Below, in pieces: positions 21,960 through 30,994 of a stretch of DNA of 64,000 bases. The stretch covers positions 4,526,001 to 4,590,000 of the forward strand of contig NZ_CP087164.1 of the NCBI RefSeq assembly GCF_021172045.1, given 5' to 3'. Positions within the stretch are counted from its first letter, which is position 1; each line of letters begins with the position of its first letter. This stretch comes from Capillimicrobium parvum (GTDB lineage Bacteria; Actinomycetota; Thermoleophilia; Solirubrobacterales; Solirubrobacteraceae). The notes under the pieces were generated by a model. That model searched no databases, was not told the DNA's origin, and saw only the letters and a program-made list of their open reading frames with translations. Both the position numbers and the translations under genes were made by a program.

Positions 21960-24571
21960 GGCGCCGCCGCCCGCTCCGGGCGCGCCCGCCGGCCGCTCGG
22001 CGCGCCGTGCGTCGGCGCCCGCCGCTCGGCGAGCACGAGCACCGCCGGCAGCACCGCCAGGACGCCGAGCAGCGACACCGCCAGGTCCACGACCGTCACC
22101 CACCCGAAGTCGCGCAGCATCTGTATGTCGGAGACGATGAGCACCGCGAAGCCCGCGATCGCGGTGATGCCCGACGCCAGCACCGCGAGGCCCGTCGAGC
22201 GGTACGTGCGCTCGAGCGCCTCGCGCTCGCCGAAGCCGCCCGCGCGCTCCTGCCGGTAGCGCTCGGCCAGCAGCACGCTGAACTCGGTCGAGATCGCCAC
22301 GACGAGCGCGCCGAGCGTGACCGACATCGGGTTGAGCTCCACCCTCAAGGCGAAGAGCACGAGCGCCGACCACCCGGTCGCCAGGGCGATCGGCACCAGC
22401 GGGACCAGCGCGCGCCGCACGGACCGCAGCGCCACGATCAGGACCAGCGTGACCGCCAGAAGGCCGCCGAGCAGCAGTGCGACCCGGCGCCACGGCTCCG
22501 ATACCGCCGCGTTGGCCTCGGACGCGATCACCGGCAGCCCGACGAGCTGGGCGGTCACCCCCGGCGGCGGGTCGAGCTCGTCGCGCATCGTCTCGATCAC
22601 CCGCTGCTGCTCGTCGAGCGGCATGAGGCGGATGCCGAACGCCAGCGTCGCGGCCGTCTGGTCGGGCGTGATGACCGCCTGCGAGAAGTACGGCGGCACC
22701 GCGTCGAGCAGCGCCCTGACGTCGGAGCGCTGCAGGCCGCCCGTGCCGCCCGAGAACAGGTCGGGCAGCGAGAACGCCGGGCACAGGGTCGCCTCCCCGC
22801 ACCCCTGGGCGCCGCCGTACCCGTAGCGCTCGAGGACGCGGTCCTGGTACGCCGACATCCACTCGAGCACGGACGGGTCGGTCAGGTCGTCCGCCGACAC
22901 CATCACGTCGATCTCGCCGCCGACACCGGTCGACTCCTGCAGCTCCCGCAGGTCCGAGAGCGCGGTGAGGTCCTGCGGCACGAGCCGGTTGACGTCGGAC
23001 TGGACCTTCAGCTGGGTCTCCAGACCCCAGCCCGCCAGCGCCAGCAGCACGGCCACGACGACGACCCGCCGCCCGCGCCCGAGCGCCGCGCCGACGATCC
23101 ACGCCGACGCTCCCCGTCCGGCCCGCCGCACGCCTCGGGCGAGCGCGTTGTCGCGCAGGAGCTCGTCGGCGCCCCGCGCCGCCGCGGCCAGCGCCCCCGC
23201 CGCCCCGCGCGCCGCCGGCGGCCGGCGCTCCGCGATCGCCAGCGCCGCCGCCCCCACGGTGAGGGTGCACAGGAGCGCGATCACGACGCCCGCCACGAGC
23301 AGCAGCCCGAACTCGCGCACCATCGGCACCGGCGAGAGGCCGAGCACGAGGAACCCCGCCGCGGTCGCGAGCCCGGCGGTGAGGATCGCCGGCGCGCCCA
23401 CCCGGGCCGCCCGCACCGGCGAGCCCTCCTCGCGGGTCCGCGACTGGAACTGGATCGCGTAGTCGACGGCCAGGCCGATCAGCACCGGCAGCACGCCGAT
23501 CGAGGCCATCGTGAGCGGCAGCCCGGTCAGCGCGAGCGCGCCGAAGGTCAGTCCGGCCGCGCAGCCCGCCACGACGAGCGGCAGCAGCCGCAGCCGCGCC
23601 CGGAACACCACCGCGAGCGTCACCGCCATGATCACCAGCGCCGCCACGAGCAGCACGACGAGCGAGTGCGTCAGCTCGTCGCCGAGGTCCGAGAGCACGA
23701 CCGGCGCACCCGTGGTCACGTACCGGCCGCCGCCGCTCAGCCGCCAGTCGGGCATCGCCACCGCGCTGCGCACCAGCGCGATCGCGTCGCGCCGCTCGTC
23801 GTCGGACAGGCCGGGCTTCAGCCGGACCTGGATGAGCGCCGTGGCGCGGCTCGGGAACAGGTAGGCGAAGCGCTCCTTCGGCAACCCCTGTGCCGCGTCG
23901 CGGAAGACGAGCTTCGTGACGAAGCTCGTGTCGTTGAGCTGCGGCACGCCCGTCAGCCCGTACTTGAGCGCGAGCGCCAGGACGTCGCGCGTGAACTCCG
24001 CCTCGACGAGCCGGCGCGCCTGCTGGGCGAACGTCCTGGCCCGCGCGACGTCGTAGCCGCGCTTGCGGGCCAGCTTGTAGGCGGCCTCGGCCGCCTGCTC
24101 GGCCTGCGCCGCGCGCTGGGTGGACTGGGCGCTGAACTGGTCGCCGATCTGGCGGACGGACTCGTTGACGAACGTCCCGGGCCCGTAGACCACCTGCACC
24201 GGCTTCGTCTCGGCGAGGCGGCCGCACGGCCCGTTCGTCCCGCCGGCCGGCGTCGCGCCCGAGGGCGGGTTGCCCGCCAGGCAGCCCTCGAGCCCGAGCA
24301 CGGTCTCCAGGTCCGTCGTCAGCAGCAGCTTGCGCAGGTCCTCGCGCACGAGCACGTAGATGGCGTCGTCGCCGAAGCGCTCGTGATAGCGCTCCGTCGC
24401 CTGCCAGGTGTCCGTGGAGCGCCCGATCAGCGTGTCGGCGCTGCTCGACGGCCGCAGGGTCAGCGCGGCGAGCGTCACCGCGCCCGCCGAGAGCGCCAGC
24501 ATCACGGCGAGGACGATCCATGGCCGCCGCGCGACCCACGCGACGAGGCGCTGCAGCGGGCTCGCCGTCAC
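21956..24571 (-). CDS. MMPL/RND-superfamily lipid transporter
   Basis: 871 residues from GTG 24571, preceded by TACCCT 6 nt upstream. Two repeats of one helix plus a large extracytoplasmic loop plus five helices: first VARRPWIVLAVMLALSAGAV, later VVVVAVLLALAGWGLETQL. The RND/MMPL core motifs LPVLIGLAVDYAIQFQSR and LGALVVAISTEFSVLLAERY are present; the second copy has STEFS where an Asp is usual in the proton-relay segment. The family exports lipids or hopanoid-like molecules. It lies 40 bp after the last mce gene but has its own promoter-like box, so co-function with the Mce importer is likely but not fixed co-transcription. Confidence 0.85.
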   Translation of the reverse strand: MTASPLQRLVAWVARRPWIVLAVMLALSAGAVTLAALTLRPSSSADTLIGRSTDTWQATERYHERFGDDAIYVLVREDLRKLLLTTDLETVLGLEGCLAGNPPSGATPAGGTNGPCGRLAETKPVQVVYGPGTFVNESVRQIGDQFSAQSTQRAAQAEQAAEAAYKLARKRGYDVARARTFAQQARRLVEAEFTRDVLALALKYGLTGVPQLNDTSFVTKLVFRDAAQGLPKERFAYLFPSRATALIQVRLKPGLSDDERRDAIALVRSAVAMPDWRLSGGGRYVTTGAPVVLSDLGDELTHSLVVLLVAALVIMAVTLAVVFRARLRLLPLVVAGCAAGLTFGALALTGLPLTMASIGVLPVLIGLAVDYAIQFQSRTREEGSPVRAARVGAPAILTAGLATAAGFLVLGLSPVPMVREFGLLLVAGVVIALLCTLTVGAAALAIAERRPPAARGAAGALAAAARGADELLRDNALARGVRRAGRGASAWIVGAALGRGRRVVVVAVLLALAGWGLETQLKVQSDVNRLVPQDLTALSDLRELQESTGVGGEIDVMVSADDLTDPSVLEWMSAYQDRVLERYGYGGAQGCGEATLCPAFSLPDLFSGGTGGLQRSDVRALLDAVPPYFSQAVITPDQTAATLAFGIRLMPLDEQQRVIETMRDELDPPPGVTAQLVGLPVIASEANAAVSEPWRRVALLLGGLLAVTLVLIVALRSVRRALVPLVPIALATGWSALVLFALRVELNPMSVTLGALVVAISTEFSVLLAERYRQERAGGFGEREALERTYRSTGLAVLASGITAIAGFAVLIVSDIQMLRDFGWVTVVDLAVSLLGVLAVLPAVLVLAERRAPTHGAPSGRRARPERAAAP

Positions 24572-24577
24572 GAGCTC

Positions 24578-24583
24578 AGGGTA
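24578..24583 (-). promoter_or_regulatory. Putative -10 box (leaderless) of the MMPL operon
   Basis: TACCCT on the minus strand, 6 nt before GTG 24571. Confidence 0.4.
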
Positions 24584-24610
24584 CGCGCGGTCGCGGCGCC
24601 GCGACGCACC

Positions 24611-26218
24611 TCACGGGCCCGGGGTGTGCCCGTTCGGGGCGGCGCTGATGTGGGGGTACTGGGTCGTCCCCGCGCGCGTCGGGAACAGGCCCTGCTGCTT
24701 GCACGGCGGCGCGATCGCGGTCGTCACCCCGCTGAAGGCGAACTTGAAGATGTCGTTCTGGAGCGCCGGCGTGATGAACGTGCTGAGGGTCGCGATGAGC
24801 TGGTCGGCCTGCTCCTGCGTGAGGTTCTGGAAGGACTCGGGCAGCAGCGGCGTCAGCTCGTTCGTCGCCCCGCCGATCGCGCCGGTCAGCTGGTTGGGCG
24901 CGAGGAGCATCGGGACGCCGGACCCGCACTGGCGCGTCTCGTACGACGGGAGTCCCTGCGCGATCTGGTCGAACGTGCCGGGCAGCGTGTACGGGTTCGG
25001 GCGGTTCGTCGGCAGCCGGTTGGCGTAGATCGCCAGGTTCTCCGGGTTGATCGGGTTCATCGTGCGCAGGTAGTGCACGAGCGAGCCGTCCGACACCGGG
25101 CCGCTGGCCTGGGTCGCGGCCACGACGTTCGCGAAGAACGCGGTCAGTTCGGGCTTGTAGTAGCCGAGGCCGCTCAGCGCGGGGTTGAGCTGCGCCAGCG
25201 GCGCGTCGAGCTCGCCCAGGAACGGCGAGAGCTGGGCGAGGAAGCGGTCGAGCGCCGGGAGGCCCTCCTTCGAGGCGTCCACGAGCGGGCCGAGGTCGCG
25301 GAACAGCGCGCGCAGGTCGGGCGCCAGGCCCTGCAGCTCCTGCAGCGTCGGCGACAGCTCGCGCGCCGCCGGGCGCAGCTGGGTCACGAGCGGATCGCTG
25401 TTGTCGGCGAACTCGGTCAGCCGCTTGACCGTCTGCTCGGACTCCTTCTCGAAGGTCGGCAGGATCCGGAAGATGTCCTGGAGGTTGCGGTCCTGCTGGG
25501 CCGTCGTCGAGAAGACGCGGTTGGAGTTCTCGATGAGCGAGCGCAGCTGGTCGTCGCGCGCGGTGAGCGCGTCGAAGACGTCGCCTGTGCCCTTGACGAC
25601 CTGGCGCACGTCGCCGGACTGCGCGTTGAGGATGCGCAGGAGCGTGTCGGTGTCCGAGGCGAACGGCGCGAGATTGCCCAGCGCGCTGTTGAGGTCCTTG
25701 CCGCGACCGGTCAGCGCGACCGCCTGCTGCTGCATCCAGATCTGGAAGTCCTCGCGCGTCTTGGAGTCGAACGCGCGGAAGATCTCGTCGAGCTCGACGG
25801 TCGGCGAGACCTGCGACGCGGGCAGGTTGCCGTTCTCGGGCAGCATCCCCTTCTTCGGGGTGCCCGGGGTCAGCTCGACGTAGGTCTCGCCGAGCAGCGT
25901 CTTCTGGCGCAGGATCGCCTTCGTGTCCTTCGGGATCGGCGCGTACTGCTTGTCGAGCTCGATGATCGTCTCCGACCGGCCGCTCGCGGTCGTCTTGATC
26001 TCCTTGACCTTGCCGACGGACACGCCGGAGATGCGGACGTCGGCCTCCTTGGCGAGCTGGGTCGCCTCGCCGAACGAGGTCGAGAAGCGGTAGCCCTTCG
26101 GCGCCAGCGGGATCGGGCCGCCGAAGGCCAGCCACAGGAAGAGCAGCAGACCGAAGCAGGAGAGCGTGAAGCCCGCCATGACGAGGAGCCGGCCGAGGGT
26201 CGGGGCCTGCTTCTGCAT
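24611..26218 (-). CDS. MCE-family protein, sixth of the operon (MceF position)
   Basis: 535 residues from ATG 26218 with SD GGGAGGGA. N-terminal membrane anchor (LLVMAGFTLSCFGLLLFLWLA), MCE domain at about 38-125 (FSTSFGEATQLAKEADVRIS, GVSVGKVKEIKTT, LLGETYVELTPGTP), then a long helical region (LNSALGNLAPFASDTDTLL, RSLIENSNRVFSTTAQQDRN) and a C-terminal domain rich in Asn/Pro. MCE proteins form a hexameric tube carrying lipids across the envelope. This is the last mce gene in transcription order. Confidence 0.9.
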   Translation of the reverse strand: MQKQAPTLGRLLVMAGFTLSCFGLLLFLWLAFGGPIPLAPKGYRFSTSFGEATQLAKEADVRISGVSVGKVKEIKTTASGRSETIIELDKQYAPIPKDTKAILRQKTLLGETYVELTPGTPKKGMLPENGNLPASQVSPTVELDEIFRAFDSKTREDFQIWMQQQAVALTGRGKDLNSALGNLAPFASDTDTLLRILNAQSGDVRQVVKGTGDVFDALTARDDQLRSLIENSNRVFSTTAQQDRNLQDIFRILPTFEKESEQTVKRLTEFADNSDPLVTQLRPAARELSPTLQELQGLAPDLRALFRDLGPLVDASKEGLPALDRFLAQLSPFLGELDAPLAQLNPALSGLGYYKPELTAFFANVVAATQASGPVSDGSLVHYLRTMNPINPENLAIYANRLPTNRPNPYTLPGTFDQIAQGLPSYETRQCGSGVPMLLAPNQLTGAIGGATNELTPLLPESFQNLTQEQADQLIATLSTFITPALQNDIFKFAFSGVTTAIAPPCKQQGLFPTRAGTTQYPHISAAPNGHTPGP

Positions 26219-26262
26219 CAGTGGTCCCTCCCGGCGGTACGGGGATGTGCGGGAGTGACCAC

Positions 26263-27684
26263 TTAGCCCGCACCCCCCTTGGCCGAGGCGGTCGTCGCCG
26301 CCGGGCTCGTCTCGCCCTGCGTGCCCGTGCCGGTCGAGCTCGGCGGCGTCGGGCTGCCCGCCCCGGTCGAGCTCGAGCACGCCTGCCGCGCGCTCACCGG
26401 GTTGAGCATCTGGATGAGGACGCCGAGCTGCGGGTTGGCGCGCGCGATGTTCGGCAGCGTCTGCAGCGTCGAGCAGGAGGCGAGCACCATGCCCTTGCGG
26501 ATCGGGCCCTGCGCGTCCTGCGTCGCGAACACCGACGCGCCGGCGTGGTTCGTCCACGCCGCCCAGAACAGGTAGCCCTCCTCGGCGTCGCCGGGCGGGT
26601 TGTAGGCCAGCTCGTTGACGAGGTAGTTGACGACCTTCAGCGCGCTCGTGAGGTCCGGCGTCAGCTTCGAGAGGTTCCGCGCCGCGGGCCGCAGGATCTT
26701 CACCGTCGGCAGCGACTCCCGCGCGAACGGCCGGATCTTGTCGCGGATGATCGGCGTCGACTCGACCAGGAAGGGGCGCAGCTGGCGCAGGGAGGGACCG
26801 AGGGCCCGCGCGCCCGGCCGCAGCGCCTGCAGCGTCGGCCCGAGCGTCTGGGCCAGCCGGTCGGCCTTGGCGAGGTTCGTCTGCGCGACGTTCAGCGTCG
26901 GCGGCAGCTGCTGCAGCGTGGAGCGCAGCGCGCGGTCCTGGTTGTTGAACGCCTGGAAGACCGCGTTGGAGGAGTCGACGAGCTGGGCGAGCTCGTCGTC
27001 CTTCGTCGCCACCGCCTCGGTGAGCAGGCGGAAGTTGTGGATCGAGCGCTTGATGTTGTCGTGCCGCTCGGCGAGGAGTCGCGTGATCTCCAGGACGTCG
27101 CGGCTGGTCGGCTCGAAGCGCCGGAACGTGTTGGCCAGGTTGTTCGCGTTGCCGTCGAGGCCCTGTGCCGCGTTGCCGAGCAGGATCTGCAGGTAGTCGC
27201 GCGTGTCGACGTCGAGCGACGCGAGGATCTCGTCGACGTTGACCGTCGGCGCGGTCTGGCTGATCGGGATGACCCAGTCGTCGGCCGCCTTGCCGGCGTC
27301 CTTCGTGCCGGGATCGAGCTGGATCGTCATGTCGTTGAGCCCGGTCTTCGGGCGCACGAGCGCGGTCGCGTTCCTGTAGAGCGTCGCGTCGCCGCGGTGG
27401 ATCTTCATCGTCACCACGGCGCGGCCGTCCTTGAGCTCGACGCTGCCCACCTCGCCGACCTTCACGCCGGCGATCGCGACCTCCTGGCCCTGGCCCGGGG
27501 TGATCGCCTGCGCCGTGGAGAGCTCGAGCTTGCGGTCCACGAAGTCCGAGCCGATGACCGGCACCCAGTCGGGGAGGTACAGCCGCTGGTGCGACAGGAT
27601 GTAGCTGCCGACGCCGATCGCGACGACGAGCAGCACGAGGAGCGCCGCGAAGTCCTTCCAGTGGTTGCGGACGGCGCGGGTCAT
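26263..27684 (-). CDS. MCE-family protein, fifth of the operon (MceE position)
   Basis: 473 residues from ATG 27684, overlapping the preceding gene as ATGA. Single membrane anchor (FAALLVLLVVAIGVGSYIL), MCE domain (LSTAQAITPGQGQEVAIAGV, KVGEVGSVELKDGRAVVTM, GLNDMTIQLDPGT) and helical rod (LAQLVDSSNAVFQAFNNQDR, RPGARALGPSLRQLRPF). No lipobox, unlike mycobacterial MceE. The tail is Ser/Thr/Pro-rich low complexity (TGAGSPTPPSSTGTGT). Confidence 0.9.
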   Translation of the reverse strand: MTRAVRNHWKDFAALLVLLVVAIGVGSYILSHQRLYLPDWVPVIGSDFVDRKLELSTAQAITPGQGQEVAIAGVKVGEVGSVELKDGRAVVTMKIHRGDATLYRNATALVRPKTGLNDMTIQLDPGTKDAGKAADDWVIPISQTAPTVNVDEILASLDVDTRDYLQILLGNAAQGLDGNANNLANTFRRFEPTSRDVLEITRLLAERHDNIKRSIHNFRLLTEAVATKDDELAQLVDSSNAVFQAFNNQDRALRSTLQQLPPTLNVAQTNLAKADRLAQTLGPTLQALRPGARALGPSLRQLRPFLVESTPIIRDKIRPFARESLPTVKILRPAARNLSKLTPDLTSALKVVNYLVNELAYNPPGDAEEGYLFWAAWTNHAGASVFATQDAQGPIRKGMVLASCSTLQTLPNIARANPQLGVLIQMLNPVSARQACSSSTGAGSPTPPSSTGTGTQGETSPAATTASAKGGAG

Positions 27685-29576
27685 CCGCCGCTCCTGGCCG
27701 CGGACCTGGCGCCCCTGCTCGCCGTCCGCCCCACCCCGGCCGCCCGGAACGGGTTCAGGCGGTCGAGCAGCTGCCCGGCGACGTCGTCCCGGGAGATCCG
27801 GGGCGCCGAGCGCGTCCGGGCCGTCCGCAGCTTGGCGGAGCGCCGGCGGGCCGCCGCACGCCGCGCCGCCGCCCGCCGCGACGCCGAACGCCCGGCGGGC
27901 AGCGCGCCGGTGGCCGTCGTGACGGTGTTGCCGGCCGTCTCGGGGATCCCGCCGATCGGGCCGGGCGGCAGCGTCTGGTCGGCCAGCGAGACGACCTGCT
28001 GCGTGAGCCCGTTGAGGATGTCGCCGACGGTGCCGACGAGCGGCGCCACGGTGCCGGTCGCGTCGCCGAGCGGCGGCGGCGTGCTCTCCGTCGACGCGTC
28101 GGGCCGGCCGGTGGCAGCGCCGTTGAGGTCCGGGATCTTCTGCGTGTAGCACGGCACGTCGGGCCGGTACGGCGGGCGCCGGCCCGGATAGACCGGCCGG
28201 TTGCCGATCGGCGCCAGGTCGTTTCGGCCGAAGAGCTCCTCGCCCGACAGCGAGCCCTTGCCGGTCGAGACCGTCTGGATGCCGCCGCCCGGCTGGAAGC
28301 GGACGTAGATGCCGTTGCCGTCGAAGTTCTGGCCCTCGCCGGCGAGGCCGACCAGGGCGTACCAGAACTCCTTGTAGTTCTCCTTGCCGGTGCTCAGCGC
28401 GCCGTCCTGGATGACGATGTCGCCGGTCGGCAGGATCACCTTCGTCACGCACTTGCTCAGCAGGTCGGCCTGCGGCAGCAGCTGCAGCGTGCCGTCGATC
28501 GTCTTGGCCAGGTCGCTCGTCGCCGGGCTGAGCTCGCGGGCGACGCCCTGCAGCTCCGACGGCTGCACGAGGGCGCGGGTCTGCTTGATCCACGGGAAGC
28601 TGGCGGTGATCGTCGCCGGCGTCTCGCGCACGCCCGGCAGGATCTCGCGGGCGAACGCGCGCGTCGGCGGGAACGCGTCGTTGAGGTCGGCCAGCGTGCG
28701 GTTGGTGATCCGCAGGGTCGGGCTCAGCTCGCGGATCGTCGTCTGGAGGTTCGTCGACTCGTCGGCGAAGATCTTCATCGTCGCGTTGAAGTTCGTGACG
28801 AAGTCCTGCAGCTGGCGTTCGTTGCGTCCCAGCGCTCCGGTGACCTTCGCGAGGCTGGCGATCGACTCGCCGAGGTCGTCGGGCTGCACGCCGAGGACCG
28901 CCTGGTTGACGATCGAGGCGTTCTTCAGCGCCGGTCCCGCGTAGTCGAAGTTGTCGTTGAGCGACTGCGCCGCCGTCTCGCCCCGGGTGTCCGGGTCGGC
29001 CTGGGCGTCGTCGGCCGGCGTCGGCTTCGAGGTCAGCGCGCTGCCGTACTCGTCGAGGACCGTCTGCAGCGACTTGCGGGTGTCGAACTGCAGCGACGTC
29101 AGCACGTCGCCGAGCTGCACGGGCGAGGCGGTCTGGGTCATCGGCAGCGAGTCGCCGTCGCCGAGCGTCGGCGAGCTCGGCGTCCCCGGCTGCAGGTCCA
29201 CGAAGAAGTTGCCCTCGAGGAAGATGCGCGGCCGGATCTTCGCGGTGGCGTCCTTGTGGATCGGCAGCGCCTTGTCCTGGAGCTCCAGCGTGACCACGGA
29301 CGCGTTGGTGTCCTGCCAGCGCTCGATCTTCGTGACCTTGCCGACGTTGACGCCCGCGATGCGCACCGGCGAGTTCTTGCGGATCGAGTTCGCGTTCTCG
29401 AAGACGGCGTTGACCCGGAAGCCGTGCGTGAACGGCACGGACTTCGTGAAGCCGAAGTAGCAGATGATCCCGATGACGACGAGCAGCACGACGCCGACCG
29501 CGACCGGGTTGACGCCGCGCCGGTCCTTGCGCGGGATCCGGTTGGCGTCGGACTTGGACTTGGAGGCGCGTGCCAT
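27681..29576 (-). CDS. MCE-family protein, fourth of the operon (MceD position)
   Basis: 631 residues from ATG 29576, sharing one base with the stop of the previous gene. A basic cytoplasmic N-terminus (MARASKSKSDANRIPRKDRR), membrane helix (VGVVLLVVIGIICYFGF), MCE domain (FENANSIRKNSPVRIAGVNV, FLEGNFFVDLQPGTPS), helical rod, then a conserved C-terminal domain (YVRFQPGGGIQTVSTG, RPVYPGRRPPYRPDVPCYTQ). The last 90 residues are Arg/Ala-rich ([19 protein letters not shown]), the longest tail of the six. Confidence 0.9.
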   Translation of the reverse strand: MARASKSKSDANRIPRKDRRGVNPVAVGVVLLVVIGIICYFGFTKSVPFTHGFRVNAVFENANSIRKNSPVRIAGVNVGKVTKIERWQDTNASVVTLELQDKALPIHKDATAKIRPRIFLEGNFFVDLQPGTPSSPTLGDGDSLPMTQTASPVQLGDVLTSLQFDTRKSLQTVLDEYGSALTSKPTPADDAQADPDTRGETAAQSLNDNFDYAGPALKNASIVNQAVLGVQPDDLGESIASLAKVTGALGRNERQLQDFVTNFNATMKIFADESTNLQTTIRELSPTLRITNRTLADLNDAFPPTRAFAREILPGVRETPATITASFPWIKQTRALVQPSELQGVARELSPATSDLAKTIDGTLQLLPQADLLSKCVTKVILPTGDIVIQDGALSTGKENYKEFWYALVGLAGEGQNFDGNGIYVRFQPGGGIQTVSTGKGSLSGEELFGRNDLAPIGNRPVYPGRRPPYRPDVPCYTQKIPDLNGAATGRPDASTESTPPPLGDATGTVAPLVGTVGDILNGLTQQVVSLADQTLPPGPIGGIPETAGNTVTTATGALPAGRSASRRAAARRAAARRRSAKLRTARTRSAPRISRDDVAGQLLDRLNPFRAAGVGRTASRGARSAARSGG

Positions 29577-30994
29577 CAGTCGGTCAGGCTCGCCTTCGTC
29601 TTCGCGGTCGATTGCGACTGGGTGCCCGGCACGTTGCCGATCACGGTGCGGCCGGGCAGGTACTGCTCGTTGCCCGCCTCGCACTCGGCCGGCTGGCCCG
29701 GCGAGCTCGTGTTCGGGTACGGGTTCGTGTGCAGGTAGTTGTCGCGGTTCGGGCCGGCGGCGGGCTTGGACGCCGGGCCGCCCTCGTTGTTCGGGCCCTG
29801 CGGCGCGGCGACGATGATGAACCGCTGCCACGTCCCGTTCGCGTCGCCGTCGGAGAGCAGGCTCGCGATGTTGCGGAACCAGAGCGTCATGTAGTTGCAG
29901 ACGGTCTGGGCCGGCTTCAGGTAGGCGATCGTCGGGCGCAGGATGTCCGACGTCGTCTGCAGGTCGTCGACGCCGAGCTTCGTGTTCGGGTCCTCGGCGA
30001 AGGCGACGAGCGAGTTGAACGTGCTCGTCAGCCGCTGGTTGAGCGCGACGGTGCGCGGCAGCGTCCGCGTGCCGTCCTCGAAGGCGTCGGCGAGGATGGG
30101 GGCGGCGGTGCGCAGCGCCCGCACGCCGGGCCGCAGCTCGTGGAAGAGCGCCTGCGAGTTGGCCAGGAACGGCCGCTGGCGCGGGAAGCCCTGGATCGCC
30201 GCGTCGAGCGCCGCCGGGCCGCCCTCGATCGAGTCCTGGATGTCGCCGCGCACGTCCGACAGCGCGGAGAACGTCGTGTCGAGGTTGACGAACAGGTCGG
30301 CCTGCGTCTGCGCCGCGGGCGCGACGATCGACGCGGCGCGCTCCAGCGACTGGAACAGCCGCCCGAGCTGCGTGCGGTTGTCCGACAGGTTCTGCATGAC
30401 CGGCACGAGGTTCTTCAGCAGCGGGTCGAGCTCCTCGATGGCCACGTTGAGGTCCTGGCCGCGGCCGGCGAGCGCGAGCCCGAACTCGTTGAGGTTGACC
30501 TGCGAGGCCTGCCGCGTCTGCTCGTCGAACATGTTGAGGACCTGGTCGATCTCGACCGGCTCCGGCTTGGCGTGGGCGACGCTGACCGTGGCGCCGTCGC
30601 TCCAGCCGTCCTCGGACGTGCCCTTCGTGATCTGGACGTACTTCAGGCCCAGGGCCGACCGCGAGCGCACGAGGAACGTCGAGTCCTTCGGCAGCGGGTC
30701 GACGCTGCGCTGCAGCTTCAGCGTGAGCTGCGCGTAGTACGTGCCGTCCTTGCTGCGCTTGGGCACGATGTCGGCCACGGCGCCGACGCGCGTGCCGCCG
30801 ACCCGGACGTCGTTGCCGCGCACGAGGTTCGCCGCGTTGGGCACGTCGACCTTCAGCTGGTACGTCGGCACGAACGGCAGGCCGTTGTTCGCGTTGTAGG
30901 CGAGGAAGACGGCGACCAGGATGACCAGGACCGTGGCGGCGCCGATCAGGACCGGGTTGGCCGCGATGGAGCTCGAGCGACGACGACCGCCCAT
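29576..30994 (-). CDS. MCE-family protein, third of the operon (MceC position)
   Basis: 472 residues. Membrane anchor (VLIGAATVLVILVAVFLAY), MCE domain (VDVPNAANLVRGNDVRVGG, TRVGAVADIVPKRSKDG, ALGLKYVQITKGTSED), helical rod (LNVAIEELDPLLKNLVPVMQ) and a C-terminal segment with two Cys (TVCNYMTLWFRNI, PAECEAGNEQYLPGR). It follows the upstream gene without a gap. Confidence 0.9.
   Translation of the reverse strand: MGGRRRSSSIAANPVLIGAATVLVILVAVFLAYNANNGLPFVPTYQLKVDVPNAANLVRGNDVRVGGTRVGAVADIVPKRSKDGTYYAQLTLKLQRSVDPLPKDSTFLVRSRSALGLKYVQITKGTSEDGWSDGATVSVAHAKPEPVEIDQVLNMFDEQTRQASQVNLNEFGLALAGRGQDLNVAIEELDPLLKNLVPVMQNLSDNRTQLGRLFQSLERAASIVAPAAQTQADLFVNLDTTFSALSDVRGDIQDSIEGGPAALDAAIQGFPRQRPFLANSQALFHELRPGVRALRTAAPILADAFEDGTRTLPRTVALNQRLTSTFNSLVAFAEDPNTKLGVDDLQTTSDILRPTIAYLKPAQTVCNYMTLWFRNIASLLSDGDANGTWQRFIIVAAPQGPNNEGGPASKPAAGPNRDNYLHTNPYPNTSSPGQPAECEAGNEQYLPGRTVIGNVPGTQSQSTAKTKASLTD

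Noticed and set aside
22007-26266. Plus-strand open frame of about 1400 codons opposite MMPL and the last MCE gene
   Set aside because: The translation is an Arg/His/Glu-rich shadow with no recognisable domain. The minus-strand genes explain the codon bias.
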